Assembly (NCBI RefSeq): GCF_000711875.1
Contig: NZ_JONM01000010.1
Coordinates: forward strand, 1 to 64,000
From: Andreprevotia chitinilytica DSM 18519
Lineage (GTDB): Bacteria > Pseudomonadota > Gammaproteobacteria > Burkholderiales > Chitinibacteraceae
Direction of reading: 5' to 3'
Length of the DNA: 64,000 nucleotides
Shown here one piece after another: positions 42,383-50,114 of the stretch. The notes under the pieces are model-generated. The model ran no database searches, had not been told where the DNA came from, and saw only the letters and a program-made list of their open reading frames with translations. The translations under genes and the position numbers were made by a program. How positions within the stretch are numbered: position 1 is the stretch's first letter; the number at the start of each line of letters is the position of its first letter.

Positions 42383-43489
42383 TCAAGCTTCAAGCAGAAT
42401 GCGCAGCATGCGGCGCAGCGGTTCGGCAGCGCCCCACAGCAGTTGGTCTCCGATCACGAAGGCGGAAACGTACTCCGGCCCCATGTTCAGCTTGCGCACG
42501 CGGCCAACACCGATTTCCAGGCCGCCAGTGATCGAAGCCGGCGTGAGTTCCTTCACCGTGATCTCGCGATCGTTCGGCACCCACTTCACCCACGGGTTGC
42601 CGGCCTTGATGATGGCTTCGATTTCGGCCAGCGGCAGGTCTTTCTTCAGCTTCAAAGTCAGCGCGAGGCTGTGGCAGCGCATGGCGCCAATCCGCACACA
42701 GAGGCCATCGACCGGCACCGGCGCAGTGTTGCCGAGCATCTTGTTCACTTCGGCCTGGCCCTTCCATTCTTCCTTGGATTGGCCGTTGTCGAGCTGCTTG
42801 TCGATCCACGGAATCAGGCCGCCCGCCAGCGGTGCGCCGAAGAATTCGGTCGGGACGTCGGAGCGGATGGCCTGCGCCACCTTGCGGTCGATATCGAGAA
42901 TGGCGGAAGCCGGCGTAGCCAGCTCATCAGCCACCGAACCGTAGACCACGCCCATGCCCTTCAAGAGCTCGCGCATGTGGTTCGCGCCGCCGCCCGAAGC
43001 CGCCTGGTAAGTCATCGACGAGACCCACTCGACCAGACCTTGCTTGAACAGGCCGCCGACGCCCATCAGCAGGATGGAGTTGGTGCAGTTGCCGCCGATG
43101 TAGTTCTTGACGCCCTTGGCCAGCGCGCCACGGATTACGTTGTCGTTCACCGGATCAAGAATAATGACCGCGTCATCTTCCATGCGTAGCGTGGACGCCG
43201 CATCGATCCAGTAACCCGTCCAGCCCGCTACGCGCAGCTTGGGGAAAATCTCGGTGGTGTAGTCACCGCCCTGGCAAGAAATAATGACGTCCATCGCCTT
43301 GAGGTCATCGATATTCTTCGCATCCTTCAACGGGCCGGACGCCTTGCCGAAATTCGGGCCTGGCTGACCTGCTTGCGAGGTTGTGAAGAAAATCGGCTCG
43401 ATCAGGTCAAAGTCCTTTTCTTCCTGCATCCGCTGCATGAGGACCGAACCTACCATGCCGCGCCAACCGACGAGACCTACGCGCTTCAT
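42383..43489 (-). CDS. asd: Aspartate-semialdehyde dehydrogenase
   Basis: Reduces aspartyl phosphate to aspartate semialdehyde in the pathway to lysine, threonine, methionine and diaminopimelate. The 368-residue protein begins [20 protein letters not shown] with the NADP-binding GWRGMVG loop. The catalytic cysteine is in [12 protein letters not shown] near residue 135, and [15 protein letters not shown] and [17 protein letters not shown] carry substrate-binding and catalytic His residues. It is of the gamma/betaproteobacterial type. The frame is open further upstream, but AAAGGA just before 43492/43489 sets the start. Confidence 0.95.
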   Translation of the reverse strand: MKRVGLVGWRGMVGSVLMQRMQEEKDFDLIEPIFFTTSQAGQPGPNFGKASGPLKDAKNIDDLKAMDVIISCQGGDYTTEIFPKLRVAGWTGYWIDAASTLRMEDDAVIILDPVNDNVIRGALAKGVKNYIGGNCTNSILLMGVGGLFKQGLVEWVSSMTYQAASGGGANHMRELLKGMGVVYGSVADELATPASAILDIDRKVAQAIRSDVPTEFFGAPLAGGLIPWIDKQLDNGQSKEEWKGQAEVNKMLGNTAPVPVDGLCVRIGAMRCHSLALTLKLKKDLPLAEIEAIIKAGNPWVKWVPNDREITVKELTPASITGGLEIGVGRVRKLNMGPEYVSAFVIGDQLLWGAAEPLRRMLRILLEA

Positions 43490-43638
43490 CATCTTTTCCT
43501 TTAAAAACAATTGCCGAACCGGAAATCTTAGTGAAAATCCCGATTGAGCGCCAGCGCCAGACGTCAACTCTGCGCTAGACTTGCCATGCTGCACTGCACA
43601 ATGTTAAATTTTGTAAAGTTTTGGTTCGCGAAAGACAC

Positions 43639-44049
43639 ATGAGTTATTTCTCCAGCCTCAGCAAATTCTTGCAGACCACCAGTCTCTTGTCTTTTCTGGA
43701 CGCCGGTGCCATCACCCAAACCCGTGATGACCGCCGGAACGGAAACAAGCGCAAGAAAATCAGTGCACCACGCTACAGCGACCTCGTCTGGCGCGTTGAA
43801 ATGGCCATCCTGAGCGGACAGGCTTGCCTGGTGAAACGCGGCGTACCGAATGAGCAATTGCCGCCGCTAGTGCGTAGCGTGCTCACCGACTTGCCCAAGC
43901 TCGCCGCTGCCGATCGTGATCTGGAACGTGCGCTGTGGCGACGGCTGTATTCAAGCCACGATCCGGGCATCGCCAACCCATCGCACCGTCTACCTGCCCT
44001 GCACCGCCCTGGCGGCCCCGCCCCCAATCGGGATTGGAAACTGCGGTAA
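43639..44049 (+). CDS. Hypothetical protein upstream of dtd
   Basis: Basic protein of 136 residues without signal peptide: begins MSYFSSLSKFLQTTSLLSFL, with a lysine/arginine patch (NGNKRKKISAPR) and a helical middle (YSDLVWRVEMAILSGQACLV). The C-terminus is rich in Pro and Arg and may be poorly conserved. Divergent from asd and 27 bases before dtd. Whether all of it is translated is uncertain; the N-terminal two thirds look more protein-like than the end. Confidence 0.5.
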   Translation: MSYFSSLSKFLQTTSLLSFLDAGAITQTRDDRRNGNKRKKISAPRYSDLVWRVEMAILSGQACLVKRGVPNEQLPPLVRSVLTDLPKLAAADRDLERALWRRLYSSHDPGIANPSHRLPALHRPGGPAPNRDWKLR

Positions 44050-44076
44050 GCTCGCCGTTTTTGCGCGGAGCTCATC

Positions 44077-44529
44077 ATGCGTGTGCTGCTACAACGGGTC
44101 AGCCAGGCCGAAGTGCATGTCGATGGCGACTCAGTCGGTCGCATCGGGCCCGGCCTGTTGCTGTTATGCGGTATCGAGGCGGCTGACGACGAAAGCGATC
44201 TTGTCTGGGCTGCCAGCAAGATCAGCAAATTGCGGGTATTCGAAGACGATGCCGGTGTAATGAATCGATCCGTGCTCGATACTAGCGGCGATATCCTCGC
44301 CATTTCGCAATTCACCCTGTTTGGTGCTTATTCGAAAGGCAATCGACCATCATGGGGCCGTGCAGCGCCAGGCGAGATTTCGCAGCCGATGTTCGAACGC
44401 TTCGTCGCACAACTTGAACAGCAGTTGGGTAAACCGGTGGCAACTGGCGCGTTTGGGGCAGACATGAAAGTGGCATTGATCAATGATGGCCCCGTCACCC
44501 TGCTGATCGACTCCAAAGACCCGGAATAG
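44077..44529 (+). CDS. dtd: D-aminoacyl-tRNA deacylase
   Basis: Homodimeric cytoplasmic proofreader of 150 residues that hydrolyses D-aminoacyl-tRNAs and mischarged glycyl-tRNA(Ala). Starts with the conserved [17 protein letters not shown]. The chirality-filter SQFTLFGAY motif (SQxT) is near residue 77, followed by KGNRPSW. The Gly-cis-Pro motif is in [10 protein letters not shown] at the C-terminus. Length exactly typical. Confidence 0.95.
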   Translation: MRVLLQRVSQAEVHVDGDSVGRIGPGLLLLCGIEAADDESDLVWAASKISKLRVFEDDAGVMNRSVLDTSGDILAISQFTLFGAYSKGNRPSWGRAAPGEISQPMFERFVAQLEQQLGKPVATGAFGADMKVALINDGPVTLLIDSKDPE

Positions 44530-44607
44530 CAGCAGAAATTTCGTATTTGACGAGCCCAGCAAGTTTTTCTCATAATGGGTTCCATACAGCGCCGATTTGA
44601 TCCACCA

Positions 44608-44650
44608 GCTTGCGGGGCGCTGCCAATAAATACTGCTAAAGCGTGCGAGC
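44608..44650 (+). ncRNA. Tandem pseudoknot motif, copy 1 (riboswitch candidate)
   Basis: P1: GCGG (44612-44615) pairs with CUGC (44633-44636). Pseudoknot: GCGC (44617-44620) pairs with GCGU (44641-44644) after a UAAA linker (44637-44640). An alternative outer stem is GCUUGC/GCGAGC (44608-44613 with 44645-44650). It is followed at once by an intrinsic terminator. Bases GCGGG (44612-44616) could instead pair with CCCGC (44655-44659) of the terminator's first arm, giving an antiterminator. Copy 2 at 44751 shares the same core. Confidence 0.55.
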
Positions 44651-44652
44651 GA

Positions 44653-44679
44653 AACCCGCGTCTTGCACGCGGGTTTTTT
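44653..44679 (+). terminator. Intrinsic terminator after pseudoknot copy 1
   Basis: AACCCGCG and CGCGGGTT arms around TCTTGCA, continuing into six T residues. It lies 170 bases before the small gene and the MATE exporter, so it can only act on the leader (or on read-through from dtd). Confidence 0.85.
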
Positions 44680-44750
44680 CGTTCTTGCCGCCATCCTGAT
44701 GATGGCCGGTTGCGGATGCCGTCTCATCCGCCGCGCCTGATTTAAACGAC

Positions 44751-44803
44751 AACTTGCGGGGCGCGCATGCTGGTTTGCCAGTGTGGAAATGCCGCTAAAG
44801 CGT
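44751..44803 (+). ncRNA. Tandem pseudoknot motif, copy 2 (riboswitch candidate)
   Basis: The same 5' core CTTGCGGGGCGC as copy 1. P1: GCGG (44756-44759) with CCGC (44792-44795), a compensating change from CUGC in copy 1. Pseudoknot: GCGC (44761-44764) with GCGU (44800-44803), with the same UAAA linker (44796-44799). The loop carries an extra hairpin CATGCTGG/CCAGTGTG (44766-44785). The conserved 3' block is AAAURCYGCUAAAGCGU in both copies. Confidence 0.55.
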
Positions 44804-44814
44804 CGGCTGCATGG

Positions 44815-44846
44815 GGCGGCCGCCGTTCTTTGACCTGGAGGCCGCC
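44815..44846 (+). promoter_or_regulatory. Hairpin that sequesters the ribosome binding site
   Basis: GGCGGCC (44815-44821) pairs with GGCCGCC (44840-44846). The right arm includes the last two bases of the Shine-Dalgarno GGAGG (44837-44841) and abuts the ATG at 44847. Suggests translational control by the upstream pseudoknot. Confidence 0.6.
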
Positions 44847-45155
44847 ATGTACGATTGCCTAGATTCACTCGAAACCCGTCAACCCGCCCGCCTGCGCACG
44901 CCGGAACATTGTCCCCGCAACCGTCGATGGCTGCGTTTTTCCGGGCCGAGCGATACCACCAGCCACGCCGAACGCCATCTGTGTGCCTTGGGCTTTGCCT
45001 TGGAGCGCTTGGCCGATGGCAGCTTGCTGATCTTTGATCTGTCCGTGCATACCGCGCTGGCCTTGCAACAAGACTGGCCGACCTTGATCGGCCACTACGA
45101 AACCCCACCCCTATGCCACACGCCCTCACGCGCAACCCCAAGCAACACCATCTGA
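44847..45155 (+). CDS. Small hypothetical protein before the MATE exporter
   Basis: Protein of 102 residues, no signal peptide. The first 85 residues look protein-like, with RHLCALGFALERLADGSLLIFDLSVH forming an alpha-beta pattern; the end (LCHTPSRATPSNTI) reads through the start of the exporter gene and is probably not conserved. A strong ribosome site (GGAGG) lies within a hairpin. It overlaps the MATE gene by 43 bases in another frame. It could be a regulatory leader protein or a real small partner. No family recognised. Confidence 0.55.
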   Translation: MYDCLDSLETRQPARLRTPEHCPRNRRWLRFSGPSDTTSHAERHLCALGFALERLADGSLLIFDLSVHTALALQQDWPTLIGHYETPPLCHTPSRATPSNTI

Positions 45156-46507
45156 CCGATGAACTGAAGGCCATCTGGCAGCTGGGCTGGCCCATCATGA
45201 TCGGCCAGCTCGCCAGCACCGGCACGGCCTTTGTCGATGCCGTCATGGCGGGGCATGTGTCGGCCGGTGACTTGGCGGCGGTTTCGATCGGTGCGTCAAT
45301 CTGGGTAATGCTGCTGGTGACCTTGATCGGCCTCACGCTGGCCGCCAGCCCCTTGATTGCCCATGCCGTCGGCGCGCGGGAGTATTCGGTCATTCCCGGC
45401 ATCACGCAGCAGGCGCTGTATCAAAGTCTGGTGTGGGGCGTGATTGCCTGGCTGGTGACTCGCGCAGCGCTGCCAGTATTCGATCACCTCGGCCTTAATC
45501 CGGCCGTGACTTACAAAGCCCGTGAATTCTTGAAGGCCATCAGCTGGGCGCTACCGGCATTCGCCCTGTATCGCACGTTGTACGGCTATAGCGCGAGCCT
45601 CAATGCCACCAAACCGATGATGGTGATCGCACTGCTGGGTCTGGCGCTCAACATCCCAGCCAACTGGGTCCTGATTTACGGTCATTTCGGCTTTCCGGCA
45701 CTGGGCGCGGTCGGCTGCGGCTGGGCCTCGTCCTTTGTGATCTGGCTGACGTTGATCATGATGGTGGTGTGGCTGCGGGTATCGCCGGTCTACCGCGATA
45801 CCTATCCGTTGCGTCATTGGCAGCGGATCGATTGGCATGCCCAATGGCGCTTGCTGAAGCTGGGGCTACCGATGGGCGGGATGTTTTTCGTGGAAGTGAG
45901 CGCGTTTTCCGGCATCTCGCTGCTGATCGCCGAGCTGGGTACGGTATCGGTCGCCTCGCACCAGATCGCGCTGAACATGTCATCGCTCACCTTCATGATT
46001 CCGTCGGGCCTCGGCACGGCGATGACGGTGCGCGTGGGTCAAGCACTGGGAGCCAAGGATCCTGCTTATGCGCGCTTCATCGGTTGGACAGGTCTGCGCA
46101 TCGGCCTTGCGGTCGCAGCGGTGATGGCGACGTTCATGGTGCTCGGGAATCACTGGATCGCCAGCTGGTACACCCGCGATGTGGCGGTACAAACGATGGC
46201 GGCCACGCTGCTACTGTTTTCCGGGGTCTTCCAGTTGGCAGACGCCACGCAAGTGGTTGCCGCAGGTGTGCTACGTGGCTACAAGATCACCCGCCAACCA
46301 ATGCTGATCCACCTGACCGCCTTCTGGCTGATCGGTATTCCACTCGGTTACGCCTTGGCGTTTTACGCCGATATGGGCGCACGCGGCTTCTGGATTGCGT
46401 TGATACTGGCCCTGGCATTTGCCGCCACGGCGCTGGTTGGCTTGTTCCATATTCGCAGCCGTGTGAAGCATGAGGCAACGGACGATGGCGAACTACAAAC
46501 CTTGTAG
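45113..46507 (+). CDS. MATE family multidrug efflux transporter (NorM-like)
   Basis: Twelve-TM cation/drug antiporter of 464 residues in the inner membrane. Begins with the MATE pattern LKAIWQLGWPIMIGQLASTG, then VDAVMAGHVSAGDLAAVSIG, where the Asp helps cation coupling. The second half repeats the fold: LKLGLPMGGMFFVEVSAFSG and ALNMSSLTFMIPSGLGTAMTVRVGQ. ATG 45113 overlaps the preceding small gene by 43 bases. Expression is probably controlled by the tandem RNA element at 44608-44846. The stop codon lies inside a REPIN (46503-46573). Confidence 0.92.
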   Translation: MPHALTRNPKQHHLTDELKAIWQLGWPIMIGQLASTGTAFVDAVMAGHVSAGDLAAVSIGASIWVMLLVTLIGLTLAASPLIAHAVGAREYSVIPGITQQALYQSLVWGVIAWLVTRAALPVFDHLGLNPAVTYKAREFLKAISWALPAFALYRTLYGYSASLNATKPMMVIALLGLALNIPANWVLIYGHFGFPALGAVGCGWASSFVIWLTLIMMVVWLRVSPVYRDTYPLRHWQRIDWHAQWRLLKLGLPMGGMFFVEVSAFSGISLLIAELGTVSVASHQIALNMSSLTFMIPSGLGTAMTVRVGQALGAKDPAYARFIGWTGLRIGLAVAAVMATFMVLGNHWIASWYTRDVAVQTMAATLLLFSGVFQLADATQVVAAGVLRGYKITRQPMLIHLTAFWLIGIPLGYALAFYADMGARGFWIALILALAFAATALVGLFHIRSRVKHEATDDGELQTL

Positions 46508-46573
46508 GAGCGAACTTGCTCGCGATGGCATCGTTTCATTCACAGCGCCATCGCGAGCAAGCTCGCTCCTACA
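46503..46573. repeat. REPIN, copy 2
   Basis: Inverted REP units at 46503-46527 and 46549-46573, with the same sequence type as 37184-37256 (GTAGGAGCGA..TTGCTCGCGATG and its complement). The right unit is identical to that of copy 1. The left unit includes the TAG stop of the MATE gene, so insertion reached exactly to the gene end. Confidence 0.82.
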
Positions 46574-46668
46574 TAAACCCTGAAATCTGCACGCTTGAAA
46601 CCAATAAGCCATCAAGAACCGGAATTCTTGGTTTTACCCCTCACCCCTCGCGCCTATCCCCTCACCGC

Positions 46669-47271
46669 TTAGCTACCCCAGCGTTTCATCAGCTCATGCG
46701 GAATGCCGAGCTGATCGAGTATCCGCGCCACCACGAAATCGACCAGATCACCAATCGTTTGCGGATGATGATAAAAGCCCGGATTCGGCGGCAAGATCAC
46801 CACGCCAAGCCGGGCCAGCTTGAGCATGTTCTCCAGATGCAAGGCCGAGAACGGGGCCTCACGCGGCACCAGGACCAGCGTTTTTCGCTCCTTGAGCATC
46901 ACATCGGCAGCGCGCTCCAGCAAGTTATCGGAGTTGCCGTTGGCAATCGCCGCCAGCGCCCCCATCGTGCACGGAACCACCACCATGCCATCACCGGGGT
47001 TGGAGCCTGAGGCCATCGGCGCGAACCACTCCTGTTGGCCCCAGACAGTCAGCTGCGCTTCATCCGCCACCTTGAACTGCGCACGCAGCAGCTTGCCGAG
47101 TTCTTCCGCCCGACCCGGCCAGGTGAGATTGAGCTCCTGCTTGGCGACGATCTGCGCCGCCTGCGTATACAACACATGCACCTTGCAACCGGCGGCGAGC
47201 AGGCATTCGAGCGTGCGCAAGCCATAGGGCAAGCCGGACGCACCAGTGAAAGCGACGGTAATGGTTTTCAT
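46669..47271 (-). CDS. ubiX: Flavin prenyltransferase UbiX
   Basis: Makes the prenylated FMN cofactor used by the UbiD decarboxylase in ubiquinone synthesis. The 200-residue protein begins ITVAFTGASGLPYGLRTLECL, the FMN-binding motif. SGSNPGDGMVVVPCTMGALAAIANG is the conserved middle, and VPREAPFSALHLENMLKLARLG carries the dimethylallyl-phosphate pocket. No ubiD is adjacent. It is the last gene of the leftward block, 31 bases after rapZ. Confidence 0.93.
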   Translation of the reverse strand: MKTITVAFTGASGLPYGLRTLECLLAAGCKVHVLYTQAAQIVAKQELNLTWPGRAEELGKLLRAQFKVADEAQLTVWGQQEWFAPMASGSNPGDGMVVVPCTMGALAAIANGNSDNLLERAADVMLKERKTLVLVPREAPFSALHLENMLKLARLGVVILPPNPGFYHHPQTIGDLVDFVVARILDQLGIPHELMKRWGS

Positions 47272-47302
47272 GCGAGTCGCCGATGAGACGTTGATCAGGG
47301 AA

Positions 47303-48163
47303 TCAGGAATGCGGGAACTGCTCGCGGTGGCGCACCAAGACTTGGCGCTGCAACGCGAAATGCTTGCCGAGCTGCTCAGTCAGGTAAACCGAACGATGCT
47401 GACCACCGGTACAACCGATGGCGACGGTGACATAGCTGCGATGGTCGCGATCGAACTCGGGCAGCCAGCGCTCCAGAAAGCCCAGCACGTGCGTCAGATA
47501 CTGGCCCACTCTGGGTTCGCGCTCCAGAAAGTCGATGACCGGCTGATCCTTGCCGGTCAGCGGGCGCAGCACCGGGTCGTAATGCGGATTGGGCAGGCAG
47601 CGCACGTCGAACACGAAATCGGCGTCGAGCGGTAGGCCATGCTTGAAGCCGAATGATTCGAAAATCAGCGTCAGCTTCGAGCGATCGAGTGCGACGAACT
47701 CACGCACCCACGAACGCAACTGATTCGCGGAAAGATCACTGCTATCGATGCGGTGCGCGAGGTGGGCGAAATCGCCGAGCATCTCCCGCTCCAGCGTCAC
47801 GCTCTCGGGAATCGTCAATTTGCCGTTGGCGAGCGGGTGCGCCCGGCGCGTCTCGGAAAAACGCTTGATCAATGTTTCGTCATTGGCTTCCAGAAACAGC
47901 AAGCGCAGATCGATATCCAGCTCGGTGAGCGCCTCGTAATGAGCCGGAAACAAGCCGAAGGAGTGCGAGCTGCGCATATCGATGCCGATGGCGATACGCG
48001 GATAGCCATCTTCATCGAGCAAGGCGGTGGTTTGCGCCAGCAGCGGCACCGGCAAATTGTCGATACAGAAGTAGCCAAGGTCTTCGAGCGCACGCAAGGC
48101 TACGCTCTTGCCCGCGCCGGACAAGCCCGATAACAGGACGACCTGTTGTCGCTTGCCCTTCAT
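47303..48163 (-). CDS. rapZ: RNase adapter protein RapZ
   Basis: P-loop protein of 286 residues. Walker A LLSGLSGAGKSVALRALED is at about residues 10-28. CIDNLPVPLL and RRTHPL-like RRAHPLANG follow. The C-terminal domain with DVRCLPNPHYDPVLRPLTGKD and CTGGQHRSVYL binds small RNAs or GlcN6P in E. coli, where RapZ guides RNase E to GlmZ. Start at ATG 48163 touches the hprK stop (48164) without overlap. In genomes with hprK it may also take part in nitrogen-PTS control. Confidence 0.94.
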   Translation of the reverse strand: MKGKRQQVVLLSGLSGAGKSVALRALEDLGYFCIDNLPVPLLAQTTALLDEDGYPRIAIGIDMRSSHSFGLFPAHYEALTELDIDLRLLFLEANDETLIKRFSETRRAHPLANGKLTIPESVTLEREMLGDFAHLAHRIDSSDLSANQLRSWVREFVALDRSKLTLIFESFGFKHGLPLDADFVFDVRCLPNPHYDPVLRPLTGKDQPVIDFLEREPRVGQYLTHVLGFLERWLPEFDRDHRSYVTVAIGCTGGQHRSVYLTEQLGKHFALQRQVLVRHREQFPHS

Positions 48164-49108
48164 TTATTCGCCCATTTCCATGAAGCGCTGATGGCGCTCG
48201 ATGAATTCGCGTGTCGAATCGATGCCACGCAGCTGCAGGATGTAATTCCGCACCGCAGCTTCGACCAGAACGGCCAGGTTGCGACCGGCGGCCACAGGCA
48301 GCACCAGTTTGCGCACCGGCACGCCAAGGATGTCTTGCGTAGCGGCCTGCATCTGCAGGCGATCGATCGGCGCCAGCGCATCGCCGCCGGCCTTGGCCAG
48401 ATGCACGATCAGCTTGAGGGTCTTTTTGGGCCGCACCGCTGTTTCGCCGAAGATGGTGCGGATGTTCAGCACACCAATCCCGCGTACTTCCAGAAAATCC
48501 CGCAGCATCGGCGGACAACGGCCTTCCAGCGTTTCCGGGTTAGTGCGGTAGACCTCGACCACGTCATCGGCCACCAGGCCATGGCCGCGCGAGATCAATT
48601 CCAGCGCCAACTCGCTTTTACCCATCGATGACTCGCCGGTCAGCAATACGCCAACTTCGAGTACATCCAGGAACACGCCGTGCAAGTGGGTCGAAACCGC
48701 CAACGCCTTGGCGAGGTAGTAACGCAGCACATCCATCAAATAGGGTGACTGCTCGGGGCTGGTCAGCAGCGGCACATGGTGGCGCTCCGCCCCCTCACGC
48801 AACGCATCCGGCACGGTCTGGCCATTGGCAACGATCATCGCCGCCATTTCACTGGCGAACAGCCGACCAACCGATTCCTTCTGCGCCTCGGGCGATAGGC
48901 CAAGGAAGTACTTGGTCTCGGCAATGCCGAGCACCTGGATACGGTTCGGGTGGATAAAGTTAAGGTGGCCGACCAATGCCAGGATCGGCTTCTGCTCCGA
49001 CGCGTCGTTCGAGAGCAGGTTGTTGGCGCCAGACTGACCGGCGACCCAGGTGAGCCGCAGTTTCTCGGCGTTATCGATGAAGAGCTGGCGAACTGTGAGC
49101 TGCGGCAT
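48164..49108 (-). CDS. hprK: HPr kinase/phosphorylase
   Basis: Bifunctional enzyme of 314 residues that phosphorylates HPr on serine and can reverse it with inorganic phosphate. The Walker A loop [10 protein letters not shown] is near residue 155, followed by the HGLVADDVV block. The signature [19 protein letters not shown] lies near residue 205. In betaproteobacteria the gene occurs with ptsN and rapZ and lacks a full sugar PTS, suggesting a role in nitrogen-PTS regulation. Confidence 0.94.
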   Translation of the reverse strand: MPQLTVRQLFIDNAEKLRLTWVAGQSGANNLLSNDASEQKPILALVGHLNFIHPNRIQVLGIAETKYFLGLSPEAQKESVGRLFASEMAAMIVANGQTVPDALREGAERHHVPLLTSPEQSPYLMDVLRYYLAKALAVSTHLHGVFLDVLEVGVLLTGESSMGKSELALELISRGHGLVADDVVEVYRTNPETLEGRCPPMLRDFLEVRGIGVLNIRTIFGETAVRPKKTLKLIVHLAKAGGDALAPIDRLQMQAATQDILGVPVRKLVLPVAAGRNLAVLVEAAVRNYILQLRGIDSTREFIERHQRFMEMGE

Positions 49109-49125
49109 AACGTCTCGGTGGCGAA

Positions 49126-49593
49126 TCAGAAGCCCGCGTAGGGCTCCCAGGTGGAAATCAGCTTCCAGGCTTCGCCCGGCTCCGTCAATACGGCAAGCTG
49201 GTCGCGCACGGTCTTGTCCGAAAACAATTGCGCCAGTTCGGACAATATCTGCAAGTGCAAATCGGTGGCATTGGCCGGCACCAGCAGCGCGAAGATCAAC
49301 GAAACCGGTTTGCCATCCGGCGAATCGAACGGGATTGGCGTTTGCAGGCGGATAAAGGCGCCCGTCGCGTCCTTGAGCCCCTTGATACGGCCATGCGGAA
49401 TCGCCACGCCTTGGCCAAGGCCAGTCGAGCCGAGCTTCTCACGCGCGAAGAGGCTATCGAAAATCACGCTGCGCGCGATGCCGTGACTGTTCTCGAACAG
49501 GATGCCGACCTGCTCGAACACGCGTTTCTTGCTGCCAAGCTCAAGGTCGAGAAATACATTGCCGCTAGGCAGAATCTTGGAAATCAGGCTCAT
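49126..49593 (-). CDS. ptsN: Nitrogen-regulatory EIIA protein PtsN
   Basis: Phosphoacceptor of the nitrogen PTS, 155 residues. The active-site His lies in GVAIPHGRI near residue 68; the [16 protein letters not shown] block precedes it and [25 protein letters not shown] follows. I use ATG 49593 because this is the family start; the frame is open for 37 residues upstream without support. A terminator after hpf lies upstream, so ptsN probably has its own promoter in 49594-49712, though partial read-through is likely. Confidence 0.94.
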   Translation of the reverse strand: MSLISKILPSGNVFLDLELGSKKRVFEQVGILFENSHGIARSVIFDSLFAREKLGSTGLGQGVAIPHGRIKGLKDATGAFIRLQTPIPFDSPDGKPVSLIFALLVPANATDLHLQILSELAQLFSDKTVRDQLAVLTEPGEAWKLISTWEPYAGF

Positions 49594-49712
49594 CCGGACT
49601 ACCCGCTTCGCACCGTCATCGGGGCGCGAAGCCTTGATGTAAGAAAAAGAGAGTGCATTGTAGCGCCGCTGGGTTTCGTTGACAGGGGTTTCGTATTCAT
49701 GCACCAGAAACG

Positions 49713-49740
49713 AAAACGGGAACCCGCAGGCTCCCGTTTT
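49713..49740 (-). terminator. Intrinsic terminator between hpf and ptsN
   Basis: On the minus strand AAAACGGGA and TCCCGTTTT arms flank a ten-base loop, with further T-rich sequence (CGTTTC). It separates the rpoN-hpf transcript from ptsN-hprK-rapZ and probably allows leaky termination. Confidence 0.7.
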
Positions 49741-49762
49741 GTCGCCGGCGACAGACGCCCGC

Positions 49763-50086
49763 TTATTCAGCCACGGCCTGGTGCTTGAGCGCCTCGCCGC
49801 GGTGATCCATCAACTTCTCCTTGTGCTTGACGACCTGCCGGTCGAGCTTGTCGGCCAGTAGATCAATCGCTGCATACAGATTTTCATCAATCGCTTCGAC
49901 ATGAATATCCTTGCCGCGCACGTGCACGGTAACCTCAATCTTCTGATTCAGCTTCTCGACCGACAGGATGACGCCCACGTCGATCACCGAATCGAAGTGG
50001 CGCGTAACGCGTTCCAGCTTCGTGGTGACATATTCGCGGATTGCCGGGGTGACTTCGAGGTGATGGCCGCTGATGTTGAGGTTCAT
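49763..50086 (-). CDS. hpf: Ribosome hibernation-promoting factor (short form)
   Basis: Protein of 107 residues that binds the 30S decoding centre in resting cells and promotes 100S dimers. Pattern: MNLNISGHHLEVTPAIREYV at the start, RVTRHFDSVIDV, and VHVRGKDIHVEAIDENLYAAIDLLADKLDRQ, with the basic residues facing 16S rRNA. Short form because the dimerising C-terminal domain is missing. Strong AAGGAG ribosome site. Next to rpoN as in most proteobacteria. Confidence 0.94.
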   Translation of the reverse strand: MNLNISGHHLEVTPAIREYVTTKLERVTRHFDSVIDVGVILSVEKLNQKIEVTVHVRGKDIHVEAIDENLYAAIDLLADKLDRQVVKHKEKLMDHRGEALKHQAVAE

Positions 50087-50114
50087 GGCGTTACTCCTTC
50101 GGGGTTAAGCCCTG

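Noticed and set aside
44653-44679. Terminator as the ordinary end of dtd
   Set aside because: It could serve dtd, but it is 120 bases beyond the dtd stop and directly follows the pseudoknot motif whose bases can pair with its first arm; a regulatory role is preferred, though both may hold.
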